The notes under the pieces are model-generated. The model was not told where the DNA came from. It ran no database searches and worked only from the letters and a program-made list of their open reading frames with translations. Made by a program: the position numbers and the translations under genes. Shown here piece after piece: positions 1-12,630 of a DNA stretch of 64,000 bases (within the stretch, counting starts at the first letter, position 1; every line of letters begins with the position of its first letter). The stretch is from the NCBI GenBank assembly GCA_000469685.2, contig LS997567.1:13878740-13942739 (forward strand). The letters run 5' to 3'. The DNA is from Haemonchus contortus (taxonomy: Eukaryota > Nematoda > Chromadorea > Rhabditida > Trichostrongylidae).

Positions 1-866
<866 letters not shown>

Positions 867-989
867 TTATTTATTTAACATGAAGTGAACAGCTGAAGAC
901 CTGCATCGTTGAAACCCCATTTCGGAGAGAATAAAGAAGTCATTGATATGGAATCACTTAATAAATTACACCCCGGATTACCCCTTTAG

Positions 990-1620
990 AACCAATTTTC
1001 TACCCTATTCCGTCACTCGGCCACCCAATTAGCCATGTTCCTCGAGTGGCCGAGGCGACATATTGATTGCTTGCTTGCTTTGATGTGCGCTGTAAGTAAA
1101 CATTATTAGAAATTTGCACTTGTAATCGAATGGGCGCAACTCCTATATGCAACTAATTCCATTAAACCACATCACTTTGTAGAACAAGATGGTTTGTTTC
1201 TACCGGCGTTGTGCCATGCTTTCCGATTCTGTTTTTCAAAGTGATGATCGGTTTCGAGTTATTACCTGTATTATTCCCACTTTAGACGTTTCTGTGAATC
1301 GATTGATGCGCCATCTTTCTTCAGAAGGTGTACAGTACCTTGAACTGATCCCAATTATTGCCCCTCAGACTTAGCGGCTCCTACAGTTTCAAAGTATGGC
1401 TCAACCCCGGTAGAAATGAATAATCTCATCCTGCACAGTGATCTGGTTTGTTGGAAATGGTTGCTTGAAGAAGTTGCACGCATTTGATTGCAAGTGCGAA
1501 TTTCTAAGAATGTTTGATTATGGCCCACATCGAAGCCAGCAAGCACCCAATCAATGTTGGCCACTCGAGCCACATGGCTAACTGGCGGCCCGAGTGGAGG
1601 AGTAGGGTAGAGAATTGGTG
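990..1620. repeat. Fold-back repeat with ~220 bp arms
   Basis: The left arm (about 990-1215) reads on the opposite strand as the right arm (about 1400-1620). Both contain a CCAATT-TCTACCCTA start, an ACTCGG(C)CC segment, TTAGCCATG, and TTTCTACCGG at the inner ends. The arms are diverged with small indels, and ~185 bp lies between them. No transposase is visible, so this is probably an old non-autonomous fold-back or MITE-like element. Short ORFs here are by-products. Confidence 0.75.
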
Positions 1621-2836
1621 ATAAGGATACTACGTGTGAAGAACTGTGATTCACTCCCTGTGCTTTGGAGCGAGATCGGAGTATATATTCGTGAGGTGCA
1701 AAAATCCAGACAAAGAATTACTCCTCATATCCGTAATTATTTACCAAGATTTTGGTATGAATACTTTTGATGAGAGCGAAATACGTCGCTTCGTCATAAC
1801 TTTTCTTGAAATGCTCAAATCAAGTTAAACTTACAATTTGCGGAAAGCTCTGCTCGCGGCAAATCCAAACATAGGGGAATATTTCGATTTTCCTATTTTT
1901 TCGCATGCGTTCGCAGGAAAAAATGAAAATTGGGCTTTTCAGCACCTATGGTTGTACTCGAGGATATTTTGGCATCAAAAACCCTCCACTTTCTCTCTGT
2001 TTTCAAAATGCATGAATGGTACTACATTGAGAAGCACATAGAATAGTGATCGTTGTGATACCCTTCGTGATAGAATTCAAACACTTTCACGTGGTTCATA
2101 CTACCAGTTTTTCAGTAATTTGCTACTTCTTTCCAACCTTCTGGTTTGTAAGAAGACCGTTTGATAGTCTGCTTATGAGGAATCCAGGTAGATAATAGAT
2201 CGACGTCTTTTTTGAAATCTTTTGGCTCTATTTTCACTTACGTAGAAATTTGAGTCTTCAAGCACTCATATTACTTGAAGCATCGTAAACCATTCACTCA
2301 AACTCAAATCTTGTTTTCAATTTGTGATAGGCATGCGGGCACTGTGAAAATTTTTTCTGCATAACGAAAAAGCCTGAATGTTGCATTCAGGTTGCCTATT
2401 CAACAAATTTCAAGTGAAATCGCAAGTAGAGGGGGTTTTGCAAAAACGTGATTCCATAAAATACCCATAGTACGTATAGCCTTACAATAATTGTTATGGT
2501 TCGTCATGAAACTACGTAAAAATTTGATGGTAGTTCGCTTATCGCCTTCTGATTTATGCTGGGCTGGTCAACCCCTCGTCGTCGATTTATTTTGACCCAT
2601 GGCCTTCGCTGCTGCACGTCTATTCAGGAGCGCGCCTTATGCCAGATAATATTTGACAAGCAGAAATCTTTTCTCGATCACTATGATCGATACGCTATCA
2701 CGACGGCTTTCTGATTCCAATCCTTTCTACTGCAGCTCTCCACTTCAGATATTAGCTTCAGTTCCATTATGTGGGAGCCGCGGAAATCAGTGTGTTTGGA
2801 GATACTGGGGGAAACTAAACATTTTGACACCCTTCT
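1621..2836. other. No supported feature
   Basis: AT-rich sequence with only short ORFs (for example 1646-1828 and 1838-2041) that lack convincing splice sites or family resemblance. I see no gene, RNA or repeat here. Confidence 0.5.
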
Positions 2837-4090
2837 TAGGGAAGGATACTTGGCCATTCAAGATGAGATGTTGACCGCCGTAGGTGGTTTTGAACGCTAA
2901 TCTCAAATCTGTGTTTCAAATCTGCCAAACGATTCTGAAAATAAAGTTACGGGGCCAGTCCCTCCCTGTGTTATACCACTGCAATGAACGGATCACCTAG
3001 CCGAGCAACACTCCCATCTGTGCAACGGTGGCCTAGCGGATAGTGTGATGGGTTGATAGGTATGACATCAAAGTTCGTTCCGTTGGTGCATGCAATCGTT
3101 TTGCTTTTCCATAAAATGTGTTGTAAATGCTTGCAAATGTTTTTGGGCTCAATTTCGGCCATCTGGGGAGCTATCTAATGTGTTAGGAACACTGGAAAGG
3201 TATCACAGGGAAAGTTTTTTCTGCCCTCCACCGACTCAATAACGTTGGAGCTCTACTCGAACAAAAACGAAATTCTAAACAGTCGCTAGAAATGGGCTTG
3301 AGAGGCTTCAAGGAGAATGGTTCCAGGTGATTCATCTCATCAAACGCTCTTCAGCATGTTACCAGCAAAGTATTCTGGCCGAAGGTGGTGCCACCGCATT
3401 TGATGGAGGACTTTGGTTCTTGCAGCATAATGTGGGCGCCATCTATGAAGAGGAGGTTTGAGGGGCCTTTGAACCGTACTGCTCGATGTCATAAAAACAA
3501 TCCGTTATCCACTGCGAGGAAATCGAGACCGTGAAAGGCGATCGCAATGGTCCTCTGCGGTCGTCTGATGATGACAGCGACGATGGATAAGCTCGCGAAA
3601 GAAACCTCGTACGTTTGTGGGAAAATAAGGTTTCGAAGTGAAACGTAGCCTTCGACTTTGTGGTCTGGCCCATCAGCTCTAATTTTACGGCGCTGGTAGA
3701 AGAGTCCATAGCCCTCTATAGTTCGAGTGTCAAAAGCAGTCGCACTTCTTCGTACAAAAAAACACCTTCTGTATCATCACGACAGAGTGCCGTCTACGGA
3801 AATTCAGTGCAAGTATGAGAGGCCATGAGTTTTCGAATTAGTCCGTATTCGACAAAGTGTTGTGTCCTATCTGCTCGTCACTATCAGGTGCAAACAATCG
3901 GGCCGATCTGTCTACCTATAAAAGCCCCTCCATGAGGTAGACGTGATGGTACGGTGGGTCATGATACCACGGATTCGCCTACGACTTGCTTTGGAATTGC
4001 CCCCTATGGGTGTTCATTGTTGATTTGAAGCGTCATCCACTTCGTGCAATGAGACCTCTACACTAATTTTATGATAAACTTTTCCAACTT
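2837..4090 (+). mobile_element. Truncated copy of the 45-kb long-TIR element
   Basis: This stretch matches 44976-46080 over about 1 kb in the same orientation: the GGGAAGGAT start, the GCCATTCAAGATGAGATG block, a tRNA-like module, the AAACGCTCTTCA block, the GACAGCGACGATGGA block and the GGCCGTCTACGG block. Its last part (about 3915-4090) matches 46088-46275 in inverted orientation, so the two copies differ by a rearrangement of the tail. The right TIR seen in the other copy is missing and the leftmost bases are lost. No intact ORF remains. Confidence 0.8.
3029..3081 (+). promoter_or_regulatory. tRNA-like A/B box (pol III-type) in TIR
   Basis: TGGCCTAGCGG at 3029-3039 matches the eukaryotic box A consensus TRGCNNAGNGG at every position. 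About 32 bp later AGTTCGTTCC (3072-3081) resembles box B with one base deleted. The head resembles tRNA-Arg-type sequence (GTGGCCTA-GGATA). No acceptor stem forms, so this is a SINE-like or captured tRNA module and not a tRNA gene. Confidence 0.55.
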
Positions 4091-5865
4091 ACACGCTAAT
4101 TTCAACTTAATGGGTGCATTTTAAGTGAAGTTATGAAGGAGCGACGGTTTGCGAAGGACTAATCCGTCGCAAGCGTATTAATATGTCGCAAACTGTCGGT
4201 CGACCACGAATTAGAAGCATATTGTTCATAATGCTATATTCTAACTGTGTATCCACATTCGCCACAAATAATTTCCTTTAGTACCGTGACATTCATATTA
4301 GTCAATTTTACGACAGCGCCATATCAATACAATCATCGTTTTGTGATTTACATACATATATAGCACATCTTGCGCTATACTATAACCTACGTTCTTCATC
4401 GCTGATCCTTACTCAATGAAGGTCCTCAAGGGTTAGCGGGATGTATGATTTGATCGAATAAAAGCTGAAGCGAGTTATGTATTGTTTTCCTTCTTTTTAC
4501 ACATTTACGAATACAAGGACTACTTCACTATTTGTATATCAGCTAGCCACCGCAACTCATTGTAAAGACCACATACGCATTCAAAGAGTCAATTCTGAAG
4601 ACGAAGGCAAGGACGCAACCCGAAAACGGGATTGATTTACGATGAAAAAGCTTCTAATTTTTTTCCACGATAAACGCACTGTTCGATATCCGGTCCTTCC
4701 ACTTCTTTTCTTTTGAAATTTTCAGAATTTTGAAACCTCATTTATCAAGAACAATGTTTCCATTACCATCACTATTACTGTTCGAAAGGAGCAGCTGTGT
4801 CTGAATCTAATAACGACAATTAGAGACAAGTTTTTTGATCGCTCGAAAGTATTCTTCAGATTCTTTCCCAAATACTTTCCATTCCGATCCCCTGAATACC
4901 CAGTCAACTTTTACGGTCCACGTGTATTATACCTGTGACTTTACTTGGTCCATGACTTTTGAACCGCTCCTCCTGTCTGTCCATGATTTCTTAATGAATT
5001 GCGCTGTGCTTGGGTTTCATTCCCCAATTTTTCCCCATCTTTTCAGTTATTGTTTCAAACAATTCTTCTGATCACCTTTTGATTGAGAGTCGGTTTCGTC
5101 ACCATGTTTTTTCAACGGAAAGTTTTTCTCAAGATAAAATGGAGATAAAGAAAGGAATAAGTACCAACTAACTAGTTTAATGTCATTGCCGTAAGGTTGA
5201 TGAGGGATTCATTTTAGCTTTATATTCTTTCCATACATCATTTCACACTGAGGATCAAATGTGGTCTCGAAGAAAGTAGACCTAGCATTGTTACCTTAAC
5301 AGAAGGCAGCGTTCGATCAGTGGAGGTCATCTCATTGGCGAGCGTTTGTTGGACGAATTTCTAAACGTGAAGGCACATATTTCGTTGGCAATCAATGAAA
5401 ATATCTCGAATCTACTTCGCTCTTGGGTATAAAAGCTCTTAGATTTTCGAGAAGCGGCACGAATTGATAGCACTCCTCCCTTTTGCTCCTTCAGGGAAGA
5501 GTGCTAGCGATTCCCTCATGCCTGTGCTATACAGACTATTCGTTTGCAAGGTCATGGAAGAATCAGGAGGGACCTTTCTGTATCCCTTTGTAGCAAGAGC
5601 ACGGCGCACGGGAGTGCTAGTTTCCTCAATCTCAGATTTTGCCAAATTTAGGTCGGTAGTGTCATGCTCCGTATCGTGAGTCCTCTACCAAAAAAGCGGG
5701 AAGTCTGGTTGCGAATATGTTCAATGGAATTGCGCAAAGCAGCGGTATTGAAATCTAGGTATTATGATATGACATTTATCATCCAGAAACGAGTAGAAAC
5801 CATTCTCATCTCGGTTATACCGGTGATGTGCTTTATGAAAAAGGCGTTCCTACAGCTCTTCTGAC
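4091..5865. other. No supported feature
   Basis: No conserved coding signal. Overlapping short ORFs on both strands at 5439-5679 may be diverged upstream parts of the LINE that follows, but I could not align them to a domain. A small inverted GCGACGG/CCGTCGC motif lies near 4142-4170. Confidence 0.45.
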
Positions 5866-6190
5866 TCATGCATCGTATGTGCTGCCAGATACGAGCGTCA
5901 CCTTGGTAGAACTGCTTCGTTGCGGCGGCTGCACCTTTACCTTCGAAACAAGTATTCAAATAATCCTAAGCCATCCCTTCCTATATTAAAAGATCAGGTT
6001 AGGTTGGATCTCCATAATGACTACGCTAAGGCTAGAGATCTGGGCTGATATTTCGCTAGTATCTTCTTGGATGCGACTGCTGCTGATGGTGATGTTGAAA
6101 GCTTGAAGTATATCCACCGTAGTCTATCTAATATCTACTTTCACCCTACTGACGTTCGTTTGGTGCTGGAAAATTAGAAGCCTCCAACTA

Positions 6191-6994
6191 GTGAGCCTTT
6201 TGATGATACACCTCATATCATTTTCAAAAAATGCTGTGAGCCACCTTCTAGGACAGGTCCCCCGCCTTTGGAAGAAAGCTATCGTTACTGCCACTCCAAA
6301 GCACCCTGGAGCTGCTAGTGTTGCTGATTTCAGGTCTATCAGCCTTAGGCCCTCCCCTGCTAAAGTCATGGAGAAAATTATGTTTAGAAAGTTACTAGCC
6401 TGGTTTCAGAAGCTCCACCTCAACCCGGCTGAGCAGCACGGCTTCTTACCCGGGGCTTCTGCATGTACTAACTTGCTTTATACTCTCTTTGATGTTTGTT
6501 GGGCTATAAACCGTGGGAAGTCTGTAGACATTATTCAACTCGACCTCTCGAAAGCTTTTGATAACTTCTGTTATCCTAAGCTCATGAACAAACTGGAGCA
6601 CTACGGAATTCGGGGTAGAGCTCTTGACTGGATAAAGCCGTACCTTAGTGACAGGAGCATAACGGTTCGTGTTGGTACTAGTTACTCTTCTGAATCCATC
6701 TGTACCAGCATGGTTTCCCGAGGTGGAGTACTACAATCTTTACTGCTCTTGATTTACACCATTGAGTTGCCCCAAATACTCAAAACATGCAGCGATGTTC
6801 ACGTAAAAGTCTATGCTGATGACATTGAAGTGTACGCTTTGTATGAATGCTCAAATAGAGAAGTCATACAAAAGGCTCTGGAGTTGTCACTTGAGAGAAT
6901 GAGAGTGTGGGCATCTGACTGGGATATTCCCTTAAATCTGAGCAAATGCTTGGTGATGCATTTTGGGCACTCGCTGCGACTGACTACATCGTGA
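6191..6994 (+). pseudogene. LINE reverse transcriptase (decayed)
   Basis: A 267-residue open segment carries RT motifs in order: PRLWKKAIVTATPK near the start, DFRSISLRPSPAKVMEKI, QHGFLPGASACTNLL, LDLSKAFDN (motif A, around residues 115-123), a damaged GGVLQSLLLLIY where GVPQGSVLGPLLF is usual, YADDIEVY (motif C, catalytic DD kept), and LNLSKCLVMHFG. This order is typical of CR1/Jockey-superfamily LINEs, which copy their RNA at a nicked target site. The N-terminal endonuclease is missing. The frame breaks after 6994 and the domain continues at 7106. Confidence 0.85.
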
Positions 6995-7105
6995 ATGGAA
7001 TAAGACTCCCATTTTGTGACTCGACTAAAGACCTTGGAATATTTTTGATACCACTCTTAAGTTTCTGACCAAATCGATGAGACTGTAAGAAAAGCATTCG
7101 CCGCC

Positions 7106-7664
7106 ATGTTCGCGATGATGACGAACATCAGATGCTCTGACCCGAGCATACTACTACGTCTTTACAAAACTTATGTCTTATCTTTTCTGGAGTATTGCTC
7201 GCAAATTCGGAGCCCATCTCTCAAAAAAGTTATCCTCAGGATAGAACGAGTCCAGCGCGTATTGCCGCGTATTCTTTGGATTAGGTCCACACCTTGTGTT
7301 GGCCGATTCCGTTTACCCTCGCACGCGCCTCAAACGCTTCTCCTTCAAGTCCTCGCAATACAGATGCGTAGCGGGTGATCTAGTGTTCTGTTTCAAAGTA
7401 CTTCGAAAAGAGGTGAAGCTGTGTGCTAGTTTATACTGGTGCTTCAAACCCACAAATGAAAGGTTGAGTGGCTTCAACCTTTACTACGCCAACATTCATC
7501 CTAGGCAGTACTCTTTGATGTTCAACAATTTTTTCTATCGTTGTGCCAGGTGGCTTGAACTGCTTCCGTCTGAGGTGCTTCAGGCAACCGACAGCAAAAC
7601 ATTCAAAAAAAGGCTAAGCAAGATCGATTTATTGCGAACATTGCATATTCGAGAGCATATCTGA
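7106..7664 (+). pseudogene. LINE RT C-terminal (thumb) region, frameshifted
   Basis: Two overlapping frames (7106-7378 and 7296-7664) complete the LINE ORF. The first has TYVLSFLEYCSQIRSPSLKK and IERVQR, matching the LEYCSPVWSP / IE-VQR region found after the RT fingers in CR1/Jockey proteins. The second has RRLTSKT-like LQATDSKTFKKRLSKID at its end, the usual C-terminal helix region. At least one frameshift near 7300 separates them, so no full protein can be made. Confidence 0.75.
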
Positions 7665-8565
7665 GACCTCTTTACTGTTTTTCAAGCAGTTACTGCGTAG
7701 ATGTTTATCCTACAGGTATATCTGCTTTGTACTTTCGACGAACATTTCCACAGTATTAAAGGCTTGATTGACTTCTCTTTTCGAGATTTTTGAGAACCAC
7801 AACCAATTTCGAGAACTTGACGACTTTCTGTGATCTATGCAATGCGATGCAGTGCAATGCATTCTTCTTTTCTATTTCGCAGGCAATCTACTGTAATAAT
7901 TCCTTTTCTACTGGCTCGAGAACCCATAACGATTCAGACTTCGTGTTGCTCTCACGGTATATGTGAATTATGTCATGCGTGATACAGTTCAAATGATCAT
8001 GGGCGTGCTAGTTCTACCTCCCGATATCCTTTCTGCAATTCATTTTCTTCCATTTTTCTGGAGGCAGACAGGTAGCGATGCAAACAGCAGATTCTGATTC
8101 GTCGTGCTGTGGGCGTTAGTTGTGGGTCATAGTTGTTTGAGGATCCTTCGGTTTGATGAACCCCCTCGTTTGAGGTCTCCTTCGTCTGTTCGCCCGGGGT
8201 TCTGGACGAATTCCTTCGTAACGGACTAAGTTGTCTGCAAGCCTCGGTTCTTCTGTCTCTTTGCGTTCTAGATCAAAGACCAGGATCTTGCGGGGGGTCC
8301 CCTCATCTGCTTGACAGGAGAAAAAACCTTGTCGACCTCACAATAAAATGCCCTAGCTCCTCTCTTTTTTAATGACATCTCGACATGCTAACCTATCTGC
8401 TTTTCTCACTGCTGTCTAATTCTGATCCCTTTATCTTGTTTTTGTTGTTATGCACTTCTCTTTTTCTTTTTTTATAGGCCAAATAAACCATCGTTTCCGG
8501 ATTCTTCTTTTTTGTGTTCTTAATTGGCGCCCCTTGAGGTATATTTAAATAAATAAATAAATATT

Positions 8566-10138
8566 CCAGAAAAAATTTGAAGAAATGCCAATTTTCGGTA
8601 GATACTTCCCAAACGTCCTAATAGGACAGATCAGTTACCCTCATTACAGAAATAAGCTGACGATGAACTCTTGGTGACGTGTACATCTCTTTGCTTCAAT
8701 TGCATTTTTTTTTGCCTAACTACATAAGTGACTTACTGGTTGCATTACGCGATAAAGGCGACAGTTTCTCGGGTTGCAGGTCCCGACGTTAACAGAATAC
8801 ACATCACTCGAACACAGATTTTCTATTTGTCAGACATCGGTTGCAAGGGCAATTTATTCCAGTGTATATCGATTGGGAAGCTGTGAATAACGGCCAACGG
8901 TCAACGTAGTGATGCTGCTACATCCACGTTTCATTTTTCACGTTTCACGTTTTCGTTTCACTGTCTTGAACTATACTTGAAAGGTGGGGAGTTCATAAAT
9001 CTCGGTGATTTGGCTGGATAAATAAGGCGATAGAAAGAGACAAGGGAAAGTGGTACTCAAAAAGTTCTGGAGCAGAACTCAATCCCGGGTGCTCTTTGTT
9101 ACTGTAGGAATGAAGACTCAGCATTTGTGTCTATTTTTGTTTGATGCAACGTATAATATGGAATTTTCACAAAGACGCACGGCGTTACCGTAGAAGTGCC
9201 GCCAATTATTTCAGCACTCATTGTTAGATTTTGAGTTTCTTTCGGAAATTTTCATCATTGGAAAGGTTTACACGGCTACAGTATTATATGCCACTTCAAA
9301 GAAAAGCAGACGAAGTTTAATAGCTATTCATAATCCTTTTTTCATCGCTTTTAAATTCCAGCTTAATCAATCGGAAAGCAGCATTAGGTAGCGGCGCACT
9401 CCCGCTCCATCTTTCTACTTACAGCTTTGGGATTCTTGGCATTAAGTCTATGTCAGTAATAATAAGGTAGAATATGTATGCGCAGTAGCTAAGTCTATGT
9501 CAATAGTAATGAAATAAAATATGCGCAGGAGTACAGGCGGTCGTACTCTCTTAACAACAGTCCACACTTGTAGTTGAATTTGTAAATTGTCTCGTTACCA
9601 CTTACATAGTTACCAGCTGGGTCGCACGGCTAACGAGGAGCTTCCCTCCTTCTGATGGCAGAGTTGTAATAATCGGCAAATCGGCTTTTCCTAATTTGGA
9701 ACAATGATACTTTTCAGAATACGAAATTCACCAGAGGACTTATAGGGCATGCATAAGGTATTCGAAATGTGCAGATGCTTATGCCTTTATCAGATGTCTC
9801 AATATGTTGCTGTTCATCTTTGAAATAATGACTAATTGAAGGTTCAACTGTTGGGTAACCAAGGCCTTGGATGATGCTCATAAATGTTGTGGAGTCATAA
9901 TAACACCACCATCAAATGTCTTTTTCAATGAAATTACCTTTCTCTACGGATGTATCATTGGATGGGACTACAAAATTATTAGCGATCGGATAGGTTTTAT
10001 CAGGAATGATATCGGAGCGAAAAGAAAATGTAGTCTTTTATTGAGTCTGAGTAGCGGTCGTAACCTGATAGCAGAAATACGTTAAACCAATTTTCATTTC
10101 CTCTCAATTTAGTACCCTAAATCGGTCCCCGTCACTGC
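8566..10138. other. No gene; short shared motif at 9613-9650
   Basis: No coding support. The segment 9613-9650 (GGCTAACGAGGAGCTTCCCT and flanks) is similar to 62160-62200 (GGCTAACGCCGGGCTTCCCT), so a short dispersed repeat is present. A GTACAGGCGGT string near 9533 resembles part of the minisatellite unit seen at 62.4-63.2 kb. Confidence 0.4.
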
Positions 10139-10162
10139 ACTTACCGTTACACACACATACGC

Positions 10163-10199
<37 letters not shown>

Positions 10200-10200
10200 A
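10139..10200. repeat. (ACACAT)n microsatellite
   Basis: A short imperfect CA tract passes into about seven ACACAT hexamers. Confidence 0.9.
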
Positions 10201-12630
10201 TAGTGCGTTATATATAGTAGGATATTTGAAAACTGGGTAGGGCCAGTAACAGCTGACTCGTAGCATCAGGGATGGCCTTAGCTGAAGATTCTGTGGTCAT
10301 TGATAGAAAGGTAGTCGAAAGATGTATCAAGCGACTGAGATGGTATCGTTGTGTTTAGAATAATTCGTATTAGAACATCCTGCTAATGAAGATGGGCTTG
10401 TTGTGGGTCGAGGATCTATAATTTTCATTTTTCAATATTGGATTGTGTTTCTATAAGGTAAAGGGCTCAGATGATAGTTGGTAGTAGGCTAAATAGTATT
10501 TTGAAGATGTTATAATGTTAATTGTTTAGTCTGGATCGCGCGATTATTTTCGCTTCTGTCCTATTTATTTGGAACCCGATTGTGAACACATCTCTCACTT
10601 GTTTTCTTCTGTTAGAACTTTTAGACCTAGCTTTCCTTTTATCTCACCATTTGTCCGTAAATTTAGCCATTATTCTTTGTGTACACGTGTATCACCATAA
10701 TGGTACTGTCAGGTCCCCAAACAGTCAAAACAGGGGTAAGAGAAGTCTAAAAACTGGCTTAGCCAATGTACACACCTGAGACGGACGAGTTTTTAGCGTT
10801 GTAAAAGCTGTAGTGGTTGATTATTCACAGCGCGACCTACACCTTGCACGCAGGCAGCGTATTGCTGCAGGCTCTAGGAAATGGCGCGCGCGTTCAGTTG
10901 TCAGCTCGTCCAAATACTCCTTCCATGCACCTTTTCTTGTAACATTCTCATCCGACCCCTAATTTTACTTCTTTTCTAAAGCCTTATATTTCTGCATTTA
11001 CGCAGGTTATCGCGTTTTCTTCCTCACTTTTGCACTAGTCTGAACTATCAAATCCATTAATAATCTCAATCTAGTTAACCCAAGGTTATCGTCACCCGTG
11101 TCTTCAAAAAACTTCAAACGCTTACATCGCGCAGCCACGTGAAGCAGTGCTCAGCTATTCATATCGTCGGCTTTCTAGAAATTCACCATAATTCCTCTAC
11201 AAGGCTTATACAGTTGGATTTCCGTATACAATTTCATGACACATATGACGTAATTTGTTCCTATTTAGTTATACTATTCGGAAGCTAACCTCTTTGAGAT
11301 TGTAGGCTATTTGATTTATCTTTTTTGCGTTACTTTGCATTCGAAACTTCAGCACTGTTTGAACTGAATACCAGGGCTCAAAAATGGCTGAGGATTTTGA
11401 AGATTAGTTAGAACGGTATCTTGGAGTGAAGGAAATTTGCTTGCTTCCTTCTTCTGTTGCATTAAACTCGACTAGTGGACCAATCCTCTTTCATACTTCA
11501 CTAAGAATCCCTACAACTGTTTGTTTGTGAGAATTCTAGCTGCTGATACTTCTTGTCAAATAGTTATTGGTGTGTTAATTCTTTGCTTCATCGCTCAAGC
11601 GTATGTGGTCACCAGTGTGTGGAGTGCTGTGATGCCACTGCTAACTGGCTGACTGCTTGGTTGATTGGTTCCGATCACTAGCGTGTGTTCATCTCTTGCT
11701 ACTTATTTCTGAGAATTCTTAAGTCTGTGACGCATCTGAGCGGGTGGTGTATATCCACGCAGTACAGCTATTCTTTTAACGGGAGTGTTGGTGGTTTTTC
11801 ATTGTAATTGATTGGTTTGAAATATCATTGACGAAGAAACCGATTATCGATTGTTGATTCCAACTGCAGTGTAAAAGTTGTTGTTTGGGCGACAACATTC
11901 TCGATGTTGAACTGCTGCTAACATATTGCTGATCTTAGAATTGAATTCATCAAAACAATGATTCGACGTACGATGCAATTATACTTTTCAGTGTGTGAAA
12001 AATTTATCGATAATCTTCTTTACTTCCATTTCAACACTGAAAACGGCGAGTTCATACGAACGACACGCTATTTCGAGCTCAATTGTTGACGTTACTCGTT
12101 TGTTGCTCATTTACGTTGTAAAGTTTTTATAAAAGACGAAGTGAAGGTCAGGTAAAGGAAACATATCCATGTCTTAGACGTTCTGTTTCTTTTCGGGACC
12201 TTGGGATACTAGCAGCTTGCAGATCAAATATTCGATTTAATTGGGAGTATTCTGAAATATGTAAGTGTTTTCTTCGATATCTTTCCCAATGACCTGGAGC
12301 TACGGATTTTTGTATTTAGTTTTGAAAGGGATGTGAGATCACTCGCAAAATGTTTGAATATACATGTGTAGTCGCTTCCAACATTTCATTTTTAGGAGTG
12401 GTTTGAAAAATCTCCAACTTGTCAGCTACTTCAAGACATTGTGGGCATAAAGTTTATACAAAAAAGAGTTTGTTGAGAATGAAACCATTTTAAACGACTT
12501 ATGGCTGATCAGACGATGAAGAGGACAAATCATCGTCAAGATGTCAGAGAAGCGGAGGCGCTTCAATCAGGGTGACAAAATGATCGGAGTTGGGTGCGTT
12601 TTGCAATGTTGTTCTCCCTCGGATGTGCGA
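10201..12630. other. No gene; dispersed repeat piece at 10838-10895
   Basis: AT-rich sequence without a convincing exon. The ORF at 10522-10779 is hydrophobic and lacks other support. The GC-rich block 10838-10895 (TTGCACGCAGGCAGCGTA... GGCGCGCGCG) matches 33312-33370 in inverted orientation. Confidence 0.45.
10838..10895 (-). repeat. Dispersed GC-rich ~60 bp repeat (copy 1)
   Basis: On the minus strand it reads GCGCGCGCCATT, then GCTGCAG, then TACGCTGCCTGCGTGCAA, which matches 33312-33360 read on the plus strand. The element type is unknown. Confidence 0.6.

Larger units (their letters stand above)
5866..8565 (+). mobile_element. 5'-truncated CR1/Jockey-like LINE
   Basis: A non-LTR retrotransposon remnant on the plus strand. 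Coding similarity starts near 5870, before the first long ORF. The reverse transcriptase occupies about 6191-6990 in one frame, and the C-terminal part continues in other frames to a stop near 7664. A long 3' part carries AATAAA near 8484 and runs into an AAAT repeat at 8546-8566, a plausible microsatellite tail of the CR1 kind. Several frameshifts and stops make it inactive. Family assignment rests on the RT order and YADD box. Confidence 0.75.

Noticed and set aside
3029..3081. tRNA gene from the box A and box B matches
   Set aside because: No acceptor stem and only partial D and T arms; the same module lies in repeated elements at 45.2, 46.7, 55.5, 56.7 and 58.8 kb.
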